From Gavia stellata (Eukaryota > Chordata > Aves > Gaviiformes > Gaviidae): a stretch of 64,000 nt of DNA. The translations under genes and the position numbers were made by a program. The notes beneath the pieces were generated by a model, which saw nothing but the letters and a program-made list of their open reading frames with translations, was not told the DNA's origin and did no database searches. Within the stretch, counting starts at the first letter, position 1. Every line of letters starts with the position of its first letter. Location of the stretch: positions 19,977,930 to 20,041,929 of the forward strand of contig NC_082595.1 of NCBI RefSeq assembly GCF_030936135.1, written 5' to 3'. Positions 34,601 to 43,000 of the stretch are shown in pieces.

Positions 34601-34694
34601 CGCTGTAGCAGTAGTCCTTGGTGCTGTTGTTACATGTGGAGGCTTTGCAGGTGGCCCCTGCTGAGCCCAGGGTGGCGATCACGTAGGGAAGCAT
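16473..34694 (-). CDS. TMEM63B: TMEM63B, OSCA/TMEM63-family mechanosensitive/osmosensitive cation channel (complete CDS)
   Basis: Multi-pass membrane channel opened by membrane tension or hypo-osmotic stress; family members work as monomers. In mammals it acts in hair cells, lung epithelium and neurons. Twenty-three exons join without frameshift to 2490 nt (829 codons plus stop; human is 832 by memory): 34518-34694 (coding), 33843-33922, 31984-32022, 28213-28303, 27351-27388, 26493-26635, 26183-26234, 25787-25895, 25188-25258, 24282-24362, 24011-24134, 23795-23928, 23512-23649, 23083-23236, 21585-21691, 20612-20698, 19162-19227, 18860-19022, 18600-18705, 18274-18441, 18018-18133, 17704-17784, 16473-16637. 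About 11 membrane segments with a large cytosolic domain (about 230-435) between TM2 and TM3. Chosen over TMEM63A/C because nearly every exon matches human TMEM63B, including the C-terminus [18 protein letters not shown]. Confidence 0.97.
17704..17784 (-). CDS. TMEM63B: TMEM63B coding exon 22 (cytosolic tail, residues 749-775)
   Basis: Twenty-seven codons: [20 protein letters not shown] then LPAPKSA. Human has IEHTETDTVDPRSNGRPPTA, so the tail is less conserved than the core. Donor GTGAGT. Confidence 0.93.
18018..18133 (-). CDS. TMEM63B: TMEM63B coding exon 21 (TM10, residues 710-748)
   Basis: Encodes [20 protein letters not shown] then [20 protein letters not shown]10 is about 716-736; the tail then turns cytosolic. 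Donor GTGAGA. Confidence 0.95.
18274..18441 (-). CDS. TMEM63B: TMEM63B coding exon 20 (TM8-TM9, residues 654-710)
   Basis: Encodes [20 protein letters not shown], then [20 protein letters not shown] and TM9 [13 protein letters not shown]. KHxVDRxNLYxxYLPAKL is a hallmark of the family. Donor GTGAGC. Confidence 0.96.
18600..18705 (-). CDS. TMEM63B: TMEM63B coding exon 19 (TM7 start, Q/R editing site, residues 619-654)
   Basis: Encodes [20 protein letters not shown] then [15 protein letters not shown]. Gln625, codon CAG at 18687-18685, aligns with human Gln619, which I recall as the A-to-I Q/R editing site. Donor GTAAGT. Confidence 0.95.
18860..19022 (-). CDS. TMEM63B: TMEM63B coding exon 18 (TM6, residues 564-618)
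   Basis: Encodes [20 protein letters not shown] then [20 protein letters not shown] (TM6, pore-lining, with the break at GNAMDLL) and [14 protein letters not shown]. Donor GTACGT. Confidence 0.96.
19162..19227 (-). CDS. TMEM63B: TMEM63B coding exon 17 (TM5-TM6 link, residues 542-564)
   Basis: Encodes [20 protein letters not shown] then F, with split Ser542 and Glu564. FFRWLFDK is conserved in TMEM63A/B. Donor GTAAGT. Confidence 0.94.
20612..20698 (-). CDS. TMEM63B: TMEM63B coding exon 16 (TM5, residues 513-542)
   Basis: Encodes [20 protein letters not shown] then [10 protein letters not shown]5 is about 524-541. Donor GTAGGG. Confidence 0.94.
21050..21198. repeat. 74-75-bp tandem duplication in a TMEM63B intron
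   Basis: Two head-to-tail copies begin at 21050 (aacgtgtctcacaagcagca) and 21124 (aacatgcctcacaagcagca) and end in gaagccatagcag. They differ at about eight sites plus a one-base indel, so the duplication is recent. It lies between exons 15 and 16 and does not touch the splice sites. Confidence 0.92.
21585..21691 (-). CDS. TMEM63B: TMEM63B coding exon 15 (TM4, residues 478-513)
   Basis: Encodes [20 protein letters not shown] then [17 protein letters not shown]4 is about 484-507, a gating helix in this family where mutations open the pore (family knowledge). Donor GTAAGG. Confidence 0.95.
21920..23082 (-). mobile_element. CR1 LINE, 5'-truncated, sense to TMEM63B, in intron between exons 14 and 15
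   Basis: Starts at its 3' end with two copies of the ATTCTGTG-type octamer (minus strand, 21920-21935), the usual CR1 tail. Minus-strand frames read as CR1 reverse transcriptase: [20 protein letters not shown] near 22960-23030, [20 protein letters not shown] and the FADD box near 22780-22900, then [15 protein letters not shown] and [20 protein letters not shown] at 22020-22200. A 222-codon stretch is still open, though the whole reading frame is broken by shifts. The 5' junction coincides with the TMEM63B exon 14 donor. Confidence 0.95.
23083..23236 (-). CDS. TMEM63B: TMEM63B coding exon 14 (TM3, residues 426-477)
   Basis: Encodes [20 protein letters not shown] then [18 protein letters not shown] (TM3, pore-lining in OSCA/TMEM63 structures) and [13 protein letters not shown]. 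Its donor GTAAGG sits exactly at the junction with the inserted CR1 element. Confidence 0.96.
23512..23649 (-). CDS. TMEM63B: TMEM63B coding exon 13 (residues 380-426)
   Basis: Encodes [20 protein letters not shown], then [20 protein letters not shown] and PQNIY. The Cys-rich CKCQGCxC segment and APDPxNIYW are conserved. Donor GTGAGC. Confidence 0.95.
23795..23928 (-). CDS. TMEM63B: TMEM63B coding exon 12 (cytosolic helices, residues 336-380)
   Basis: Encodes [20 protein letters not shown] (long charged helix), then [29 protein letters not shown] is the last strand of the RRM-like fold. Donor GTGAGT. Confidence 0.95.
24011..24134 (-). CDS. TMEM63B: TMEM63B coding exon 11 (cysteine-rich cytosolic segment, residues 294-335)
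   Basis: Encodes [20 protein letters not shown] then [20 protein letters not shown] and Glu335. The PCGHLCCC cluster is a known palmitoylation-type motif in the family (inference). Donor GTGGGA is weak, while the acceptor has a very long microsatellite-derived pyrimidine tract. Confidence 0.94.
24143..24192. repeat. (GGAA)n/(GAAA)n microsatellite forming the pyrimidine tract of TMEM63B exon 11
   Basis: The plus strand reads gaagagaaggaaggaaggaa and then gaaagaaag units. On the transcribed sense this is a CU-only tract of about 50 nt, ending 8 nt before the exon 11 acceptor at 24135. Confidence 0.9.
24282..24362 (-). CDS. TMEM63B: TMEM63B coding exon 10 (cytosolic domain, residues 267-294)
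   Basis: Encodes [20 protein letters not shown] then MFLDAE. It differs from human at a few sites (YAN for YPN, CYD for CYN). Donor GTAACC. Confidence 0.94.
25188..25258 (-). CDS. TMEM63B: TMEM63B coding exon 9 (cytosolic RRM-like domain, residues 244-267)
   Basis: Encodes [20 protein letters not shown] then [11 protein letters not shown] is the first beta strand of the RRM-like fold seen in OSCA/TMEM63 structures. Donor GTGAGT. Confidence 0.94.
25787..25895 (-). CDS. TMEM63B: TMEM63B coding exon 8 (TM2, residues 207-243)
   Basis: Encodes [20 protein letters not shown] (TM2), then [16 protein letters not shown], entering the large cytosolic loop. Donor GTGAGC. Confidence 0.95.
26183..26234 (-). 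CDS. TMEM63B: TMEM63B coding exon 7 (residues 190-207)
   Basis: Encodes [16 protein letters not shown] with split Glu190 and Gly207. [11 protein letters not shown] is conserved across TMEM63A/B. Acceptor CCCTAG, donor GTATGT. Confidence 0.94.
26493..26635 (-). CDS. TMEM63B: TMEM63B coding exon 6 (TM1, residues 142-190)
   Basis: Encodes [20 protein letters not shown] then TM1 (about 163-185: [20 protein letters not shown]) and [17 protein letters not shown] and LPVNxSGDLL are family signatures. Donor GTGAGA. Confidence 0.95.
27351..27388 (-). CDS. TMEM63B: TMEM63B coding exon 5 (38 nt, residues 130-142)
   Basis: Encodes [12 protein letters not shown] and two bases of Lys142, matching human [13 protein letters not shown] exactly. 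Donor GTAAGT. Confidence 0.94.
28213..28303 (-). CDS. TMEM63B: TMEM63B coding exon 4 (cytosolic loop, residues 99-129)
   Basis: Encodes [20 protein letters not shown] then [10 protein letters not shown], a conserved serine-rich cytosolic segment before TM1. Acceptor TTTTAG, donor GTGAGT. Confidence 0.95.
28304..31983 (-). other. TMEM63B intron between cassette exon 3 and exon 4
   Basis: A 3.7 kb intron. Its first 70 nt after the exon 3 donor are strongly CU-rich. The plus strand at 28.98-29.5 kb is purine-rich and gives open frames with no family resemblance. No other exon or clear repeat seen. Confidence 0.7.
31911..31960 (-). promoter_or_regulatory. CU-rich tract just downstream of cassette exon 3 (candidate PTB-type splicing silencer)
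   Basis: On the minus strand, 25-75 nt past the donor, the RNA would read TTTCTTCTCTCTTTCTTGC, then a run of eight CT repeats, then CCTTTTCTCTTGCAG. UCUU and CUCUCU motifs are the binding sites of polypyrimidine tract-binding proteins. The regulatory role is inference from position. Confidence 0.45.
31984..32022 (-). CDS. TMEM63B: TMEM63B coding exon 3: 39-nt cassette exon ([13 protein letters not shown])
   Basis: Acceptor CCCCCAG, donor GTATGT. Thirty-nine nt keep frame whether included or skipped. It fills the place of human LRRQERDRVEQEY with the same length but a different charged sequence. Tyr99 is split TA|C, so reading through the donor gives TAG. A long CU-rich tract follows in the intron. 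Mammalian Tmem63b has an alternatively spliced exon at this place by my memory of the literature. Confidence 0.88.
32023..33842 (-). other. TMEM63B intron between exons 2 and 3
   Basis: A 1.8 kb intron. A 383-codon open frame runs on the plus strand (32373-33524) but looks like chance. I looked for an alternative exon resembling human LRRQERDRVEQEY and did not find one. Confidence 0.7.
33843..33922 (-). CDS. TMEM63B: TMEM63B coding exon 2 (TM0 end, residues 60-86)
   Basis: Encodes [20 protein letters not shown] then LVTDAD and two bases of Arg86. TM0 exits into the cytosol at RKVAWDYGR. Donor GTAAGC. Confidence 0.95.
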
Positions 34695-34716
34695 CTCTAC
34701 AGCTTCATCGTCTTCC
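34518..34716 (-). CDS. TMEM63B: TMEM63B coding exon 1 (22 nt UTR + residues 1-59)
   Basis: Acceptor CCCCAG, 22 nt of 5' UTR, then ATG at 34694-34692. Encodes the extracellular N-terminus and TM0 start: [20 protein letters not shown]. Val50 corresponds to human Val44, the recurrent epileptic-encephalopathy position (V44M), and is Val here. The N-terminus is about six residues longer than human, with two extra cysteines and an NNST double sequon. Donor GTAAGT. Confidence 0.95.
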
Positions 34717-36479
34717 CTGGGGAAAGGGGAGAAAGGCCTGGTTAGATGCAGGCCAGCTGGACGACAGCATAGCCCTGTTAGAGTTGGGGGCCAACCTCCC
34801 CACTATCTCAGGCTCCTCTGCGCTACAAGATTTCCCTGGGAATCAGTGTCCAGGGACAAGGTCATCTGGAGAAGTCTGCTGAGTTTGGGGGGTGCTGGAA
34901 GAACCTGGGTGCTTCAGCAGCTGTGGTCCCACCATGCACAGTCCCAGAGCTCCCTTCCTTGTCCCCCCACTCCCATGCCATTTAGGTGCAACTCTTTCTC
35001 AGGGACTACTCCTTTTCCCAAGAACACGGCGTCTCAGCCCCTTCCCCTCAGCAGGGAGAACATTTAGGTACAGGAAAGAATGAAAGGGTGGGGTGGTAGC
35101 GGCATGAAGTCACGTCTGGATGATAGGAACAAACTGCTATGGGACAGTTGCTGCATCATGATCCCACAATTTCCTTTGCCTGGCTGCATGCCATCAGCTT
35201 TATTAGGCTGAATCACCACCCTTCACTCACTGCAGAGGCCTCAGCCCCCAGCTCCCAGGGCACCCATCAGGGTTACACCCCCTGCTTGTTTTCTTTCCTT
35301 CCTCTGACTTGGATGCATTTAGATGCAAGCACACAGAGGGCAGAGAGGAGGCTTAGGCTCTACTATTTAGCTCGTCAAATATTTTATTTATTTCAGTGCC
35401 CTCCCCAAATTGCTACAAGACCTGCAGCTGGGTTCGGGTCAGCATTACTGCAGCATCACTGCTTGGACATGGGGACATCTTCCTCCTGTGCCCAGAAACA
35501 CTGTCTTGGTGGGCTGAGCAAAAGAGCAGCCACTCACCGAAAGCACAAGAAAGCCACCACCACCGCCCTGGTTTTGGCCTCTTGTCCCTGAGATGCCCCC
35601 TGTCACCAGCCCTGCCCTCTAGCTCCGTGTTGGATGGTGACACTAGCACAGAGTGCGCAGGGCTCTTCCCTCCAGCTCACGGGTATATCCTGACAATCTC
35701 CCACCTGGCTGCAGACATTTATCAGCATCACAGCACAACACGGGCTGGATAATGACCATCAAACCGTTCGCTGCAGTGTCCTAGAGAGCCTGGCTTCAAA
35801 GTGATTGCTCCTGGCTCAGCTGGGATGGATGCCCAGCTGCAAACCAGCTGAAGCACCGATGACAAAGGACACCGCAACAAGCAAAAGCCCAGCCAGGTAC
35901 AGGCATTGAGGGGGGCCAGCCAAATTGGGAAAGAGCAGCCTGTTAAAAGACACTCACAGGTACAGAGCTGGACCAGGGCTGCTGGGAGCAGAAAAAGGGA
36001 ACAGAAAAGCAGTAGAAGAAAGCCAAGCCACGAGATCACAGTTGGGAAATAACTGGGGAGCCAGGCAAGATAATTTACCCTGGCTGAATTAACGAGAGCC
36101 TCGGAAGCTCCGGGGGAGGGATGGGAAGAAATGATGGGATGAGACTCACTAAAGGGAAGTCACACACTTCAGCATGTGAACAGTTATACCGCTGTTTTTA
36201 CCTCTGAAGTGCCAGCCTAGATGGACTCACTACAAAGAGAAATACCTCTCATTCCTCTTTTTGGGAATCTTGTAAACTTTTAAGTTGTAAATGGTACCTT
36301 GCAGCGATGAGTTCCAGATATTGAGTAAAAGACTACAATCCCACTGCAACTCCACAGCCTTTAGTTCTCCTTGCATAGTGAGAAAAGGCAAAGAATAAAA
36401 GCCTTTGCTTTTTCTAGACCTACTAAGCTCACTACTATTAAGCGCCCTCTCCTTCACATGACATGAGGTGTCTTCCAGC

Positions 36480-37150
36480 TCTAACCACTCTCAGCACTCA
36501 TCCCCAATATATCCTCTCTTTTGACCATACAGAAAGGTGACCAGAACTGCATATGATATCCTGGGTAGGGAAATGACCTTGACTGTCAGAACAGCATCCT
36601 GATGCTCTCCTTATGCTACTCCTCGTGCATCTGAGCATGATTTACTTCTCCGACAGCATCTTTGCGCATTGAGGAAAAGCATCTCTCTCTGTAACAGGCC
36701 CGGAATGCTGCTGCCTTGAGTAGCCATGGTAATTTAGAAGCCAGCCATGTCCCAGAAAAAATCATTCCTTCCAATACAGCCAGTTGCATGCTTCCCAGTA
36801 CCCACTTTCTCATCACCTCACACCACTTCGCTTTACATGGTATCACTTTGGAGTGGCTTCATCTTGACAAATCTGAACGACTCCAAGGTATTGGCAGATT
36901 TGGGGTACCTTGCTACACATTATCTTTTTTGGGTCATTAATAGCGAAGTGTTACACTGAAATTGCTCATTCACTCCTAGGCTTTGTTGGCGGACCCTCAG
37001 CCAGATTCTGATCCAGGACTCTACATCTCCTCCAGTGGACAGTTTTCTTAACAGTCTTCTGTGAGGAATTTCACAGGTTTTCTGAACATTCAAGCAAGTT
37101 ACATAAGCTGGCCGAATATTACCCATTATTTTCCCAAAGTACTGAAAGAC
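36480..37150 (-). mobile_element. Ancient CR1/L3-type LINE relic
   Basis: Plus-strand pieces match the reverse complement of old CR1/L3 families in order: tatcctctcttttgacc and gtgaccagaactgcat near 36510-36550, gcagatttgg..gggtcattaatag near 36895-36945, ctccagtggacag..ctgtgaggaatttcacagg and ttctgaacattcaagcaag near 37027-37100. Spacing agrees with the family layout. No frame survives. Recognised by recall, not by alignment. Confidence 0.5.
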
Positions 37151-40075
37151 TTGCAACAGATCAGGGAAATATGATTTTCCTCTGCAGAGAGCAAAGTGTT
37201 TACCTCATTCCTGCATGTTTTATAGCCCCATTTTCCTGGTCGTCTTTCTAAAAGAAACAAGGCTCATACACTCAAGTTGCCCATGACCCTATCATAATAA
37301 TTATTTATACAAACCATTATGTGTTCAAGAGAAACTTTGCAAGCCTATGGGTAATTTAAGCCACATTTCACAGAGGCAGGTCCCAGAGATGTATTTTTTT
37401 TTCTGAAGCCTAGATGATGGACTGGAAGGGACTGGAGATAAACCTTCCTAGCCTCTCCAGTAACCCAGCCAGAACACCCAGTAATCGAAAAGCTGTGGCA
37501 TATGCCCAAAGCTTACATTACCTTTTCATCAGCTCAGCCAGGCAGCACAGTGGCAGTCAGCACCATCCTTAGGTATGCAACCTCCCACCCAGCTGGTAAG
37601 CACAAGAAGGGGCTCTCCATGGAGACAGAGGTGCTTCAGGTGTGTGGGAAGGCTGGGAAAGCTTGCAGGGATGTCTGGAGCACTTCTGCCCTCCCAGCTC
37701 CCCCAGCTGCAGGCACACTCAGCAGCAGGCCAGAGGCAACCCGCTGTCACATCACTTCAGGTCAGATGCACCGAGGTGCCCAGCCTCTTCTGGGGTTACA
37801 ACACGAATTAGGCAACTAAGAAAAAGCTTATTGACCATCTCTGCAGGCTTGATCGACTATGCCTACTTAGTATCCTTCATCCAAAGACCTTTCCCAGGAG
37901 CCTATTGGCTGAGCAGGAGGCTGGCTGGTCTTTCCAGGCACAGTGCAACCCTTGGGCTTGGCAATACCTCTGTCCTCATGCTCGGTTTGCACCTTGGTCT
38001 CAGACAGCTGCTCCAGGGGACCCTCTATCCTGACCCTCAACCAGGCAGGGCACACTGCAATGTGTGCCGTGCTGCAAGGTGCAGGGCTGGTCCTGGAGAC
38101 AGCAGGTGTTGGGTGCAGTGCTTTAAGCAAAGCACAGGGAGGGAGCAAAAGCAGAGCTCGCAGCAAGCACAGTCCTGCGATGCACCAGCATACTTCCCAA
38201 TTACAAAAGGAAATCCCCTCTGGCAGCATGGGAGGGAGAAGACGACTTCTCCAGCAACAACTGCCCCCCTCCCCAGATACACCTCTGATGTCCTGCCTCC
38301 ACGCAAGGCAAGAGATAGTTTTGCAAAGCTTTCTGTTCAGATCCCACTGCCTGCCTCTGGGGAAGGACCCCGGGTGCCTCCTTACACCTATGCTGCCACC
38401 GCAGGTAAGAGAGCCCCTGTGACCACACGGGCTGTGCTGTATTGGGACATGGTTAAAGGTGCCCTTCCTGGTCCCTCCTTCCCCTCGTGGGCTGTAGGAC
38501 GGGGTGAGCTTGGCTCCACCTGGGCTGAGATCAGCAGGAGCTCCTGCACATCAAGAGAGCCAAGGCGCAGGGAGTTGGTGGGAAGCTGTTGCAAGGGCTG
38601 GGGGGTGCAAACCAGCCCGAGGTGTCCAAGCCCTTTCCCAACCGTGAGCATGGCTTCCCGCCACAGCACACAGCGGGGCCAAGGAGGCAGTAAGAGCAGG
38701 ACATGAAACCAGGTCCCATGCAAGCTCTGGAGCCTTCCCCTCCTGCACTCTGTGCATTTAATGCTGACTTCCTCAAAACACCAAGAACAGCATAGAAAGA
38801 CTTGCCAAAAGGCATTTTTGGCTCTTACTCAGCAATACTGCATTCCATTCCCTTCTCTATGAGCAGTGGGAAGGGGGGAAGGAGGAACGGCAGTTCCCCT
38901 GCTTCCCCCATCCCCAAAGAAGCCTGCTCCCTGCCCCGCACCACAGCCCCTACATCCCCAGCAGGACTGGTGTGCACACACCGCCCCATGTTTCTACCCC
39001 AACGAGTCAGGAGCGGAGGCATCCTGCTTCCTAGCTGTTGTCCCTAAAGCACATCCCACTGGGTGCTGCAGGGCACGCAGCCTCCAGCCCAGCTCCTGCC
39101 TGCTAAGCCCTACGCAAACTGCCCTGGGAACCGAGGGCTTGGCAGACCCAGCACGGCAGGGGCTCTCCTCCTCCTTGCCTTTGTCCTTGGCCTGCAGGTC
39201 AGCACAGCTCACTGGGTTTTCCTCTTGGATGAGCACCCACGTAGGAGCCAAGCAAGCCTCCACACTCCCGTCCATCCGTTGCAGAGGGAAAGAGGGAAGA
39301 AGGTGGCATGAGACTGGGAAGGCCAGGATGCCCTTCCACGACTGTGTCTCAGACTGCAGAGTGGGCATCAGGATGCCCACGGAGTCATCCCGCAGTCTGG
39401 GCAGGGAGTGACACCCAGCAGAGGCCTGAGGGGCTCTTGCAGGGCAGGGGACCAGGAGGCACCTGTTGAGGAGGCTGCCTGCCCCACGCTGAACTCTGCC
39501 GCAGCACAGCGTGGCCGGCGCACGCAATAAAAATAGCGCTGCAGGCCTTCCCAAATGGAGCATTTCCCATTCTCTTCACCAGCTCACCCTGGAGTCTCTG
39601 CCCCTCGAGCCCAGCAATTGCATCCTCTGCCAAACCCCTGGCACCGGGAGGAAAAAAGAAAGAGAAAAGACTCTGCTGGGACTTGGGCAGGAGTGATGCA
39701 GAAGCTGGACAACCAGCTTACAGGCAGATAGATGCACTGACATGGGCAAGTGTCTAGCTGTGTTCTTCCAGCCACACCACTGATGTCAGCCAGACACAAG
39801 GAGGTGGCCTGAGAAACGCCTGCAGAAAAATATAAATCAATAATGCATATGTCTGTGCTTGCAGCCAGAATGACGTAAGCACACAAGCTACGTTCATTTG
39901 TTGTCTCACCGGTAAATGTTAATAACCCTATCCGTATTTAGAACAGTGAGATTGTGCTCCAGTAGAGACACATTCGTTTATGGATATGCAACAGTCTCTC
40001 AACAGGCTGGGGTCACAGAGACAGGCAGCCGGATACTGGCAGATCTGGGGTTAGGATACTAGAGATTTCCAGATT

Positions 40076-40091
40076 AAAAAAAAAAAAAAAA
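40076..40091. repeat. A16 homopolymer
   Basis: Sixteen adenines followed by ccaaccaaccg. It could be a poly(A) tail of a retrocopy, but nothing upstream is recognisable. Confidence 0.9.
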
Positions 40092-43000
40092 CCAACCAAC
40101 CGAAAATTCACTAAATCTTTAGGACACGATGTTCAGGGAAGTGAGGTGCGTTTTGGTTCCTGGCCCCAGAGGGTGCTGGGGGCATGGCCTGTACCTTGCA
40201 GACCTGCTCCTCTGGGGTCCCCTCGGTCTCCCAAGCACCATAGGTGATCCACACCGTGACGCCAGGGACCTGAGCCCAGAGGACGTGCCACCCTGAGCCC
40301 CTGCCTGCCAGGGCAGCATAGACCTGCCTGCACTGGGCCCCTGGGGACCCTCACACAGCAGCTGGCACCCCAGGTTGAGGGAGTCTTTTCACCACCCAAA
40401 CAGCCACCTAGGTTACCTGCACCTCAGCAGCGAAGCCCAGCAGAGCTCTGTGCAAACTGCTTGCAGCCACGAACTGACCACAGGAAGAACAGTCCAACTC
40501 TTGGCAAGCAAGCAGGGAAAAGCCTCAGAAGAGACGGGGAGAAGGGGGCTTGCAAATTAGCTGAAAGCCTTTCCAGAGTACAGCAGCAAAAGGGGTAGAT
40601 AGCACTCTTGCTGCAGACAGAGGGGTGGGAAAGCTGCCCTGCACCATGCTTCAGACCGGCATGGGGCTTTCAGGCAGCCGAGGGCCAGAGAGGTGCTGAC
40701 GCGCCAGGTGCAGCGAGGAGGAACGCAATCTGCAGGCCAAAGGAAAAAGCATCAAGAACCAAATGTGCTAGCAGTGCATTTCAAACAAGCCTGGGCAAGG
40801 CTCTGATGAGCATACAATAGGGATCAGTCCTGCATCACCAGGAAGGAGGAGGGCCTGCCAAAGCCCTGCATCTCTCTGCCTCCTCTCCATCTCCTCCAGT
40901 CAACACACAAAGCTCCCTGCATGCTTCATCATCTGTATGAGCTAGCCAAGCAGACGCTGGGCCTCCAAAGCTTTGATCTGGCAGGCTCGGCTTCTTCAAA
41001 GCAAAAACTAAGTGCATCCTTGCTCTGGATCCAAAGTTCTTCCAGCTGGCTTTGCATCAGGCCTCAAATATCTACCAGCAAAGGGCATCACACCTTTTTT
41101 GTGTGTTTCAGCCCCAGTGTTGGCAGGTACCGTCACTGTCACGGCCAGCCCCCGGCCCCACGCTGCTCGGAGCACTGCTCTGCGGCAGCTTGTGTACTGC
41201 TTGGGAACCCCTGGTCCTGCTGCCAGCACGGCTGTAAGCACAGAGGAACACACAAGTGACTCATCTGTGCTGGGACGGTGCCTGGCAAGGATGGAAGTAG
41301 ACTGTAACAGTGGAGAGCCTTTGGATCCATGAGAAACCCGAGTTTGATTTTCTCCTAAAGGCAGCCAAGACCTACAGAGATCACTTCATGAGCAAAACGG
41401 GAAGGAAGCATGGCCTCCCCATCCAAAAGGAGGAGGGGAACTCCTCCTGACATTCTGTCCTGAACCTGCTAGAGGGTGATCCTGAAGGGACACAGATGTT
41501 TTGGCCACCCCTGTGTACATCCCGGGGCTCAGTACTGGGCTGCTCCTCCGTTTCAAAGGCTTGAAACCGGGTTGTTTGAAGAACTCCCTCCCCCACGAAA
41601 AACCACTCCACAAGCTAGGGAATCTCAGCATCAGGGAAATCTTTGAGTTTCAGGTGAAACCAAGCCATTTTATTTCCACAACTTCATCTTGACAGTCCTC
41701 CCTTGACCAGGCCACATAACACTGCTTCTTTCTTAGAGGTTATTTTCTCATCCATGATTTTCAACAAGGAGAAGAGCTTTTGGGTGCTAACTTCCATGAA
41801 GGTCGGAGAACCTGTCCATTTCACAACTCTGTCCCTTTCAAGATCACCCAGGATAGTCAATCACAAAACCTTGCCTTGAAACATCAGCAAAACCCTTCCT
41901 GCTGCCTTCGCCCACTGGAAACTGTCTGCCTTGCCAAGCGATACAAATTTAGCTCCAGACAGCTAGGTCTTTTTTACACCTCTTTTTTTACAGGAACTCC
42001 CTCCAATCTGCTGGTAGTGCTTTCAAGTCATATGGTGCCCTGAACACAACATACCATGCCAACAGGGGCTATACAACGGCTCGAAACCCTGGTACACTGT
42101 GGTTCATGCTCCTCTCATCTCGGCTGGCTAATCTGTCCTCAGCCTAAAGGCTCTTTGGTCTCTCTGGCCCTGCATTTTGCTCCCACGTCACACCTTACCG
42201 CCCTCCTGCCTCAGTTTTCAGATCCTTTTGGACTGGGTGCTCCTGGGCAAGGGGTGTCTGTCCCTGTCTGGCCATCAGGGAAGGGCTGATGGTGTCGCCT
42301 TCTCCTCCAGGGAGGTCTGGTGGAACAGCGGCACCCACGCAACACCATGCTGTGGCTCTGCTGCCAGGGCGGGAGCCTGACTGCCTCCATCCAGCTACAA
42401 GGAACCAACACAGCCACGGCACCCAGCATTTCTGCAACACTAAGGAGAGGTCCCCAGCCCCATCTCGTTTGCCTCCTGACAAACACTATGGAGTCTCAAC
42501 GCCACATGGACACCCCCAGGGTCCCATCCATGTGTCCCACCCTAGTCCATGGCAAGGGCCCATCTCCTCCTCTGTCACCGAGAAGAAGCCCGAACCTATC
42601 CAACAGTTCTCCACATCAATCAGCTCTCAGTCTGCACAGCAGAGTCACAGCCAACCTGATTTGCATGAAATTTTGAGTGTTAGATTTCATGAGTCACCGA
42701 ATCAAACACTTTAATTCCAAATATATCTACCTGTCACTTTCCCCTCAAGCTCCTGGGCTGTAAATCTATCAGAAAGAAATCAAGTTTGTCTGCTAGCTTG
42801 TACTTTATAAAGAAATGCCACTTACTGTTTGGCTTCCCTTGTTTCCTGTAGGCATATGCTGGTAGTGATACAGCAAACGCAACATAAATAGAGTGGTGAG
42901 ACTGACGAGGTGCTGGACTTCACACTGTATATTCTGCAGAGCAGCGGCCATATGGCAACCAAGCCCTGGTTGGGAGTTAAGTCCCAGAAAACAGGGCTTC

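Noticed and set aside
37642-38706. 354-codon open frame on the plus strand in TMEM63B intron 1
   Set aside because: No family resemblance, no coding-like composition, no upstream promoter feature; treated as chance.
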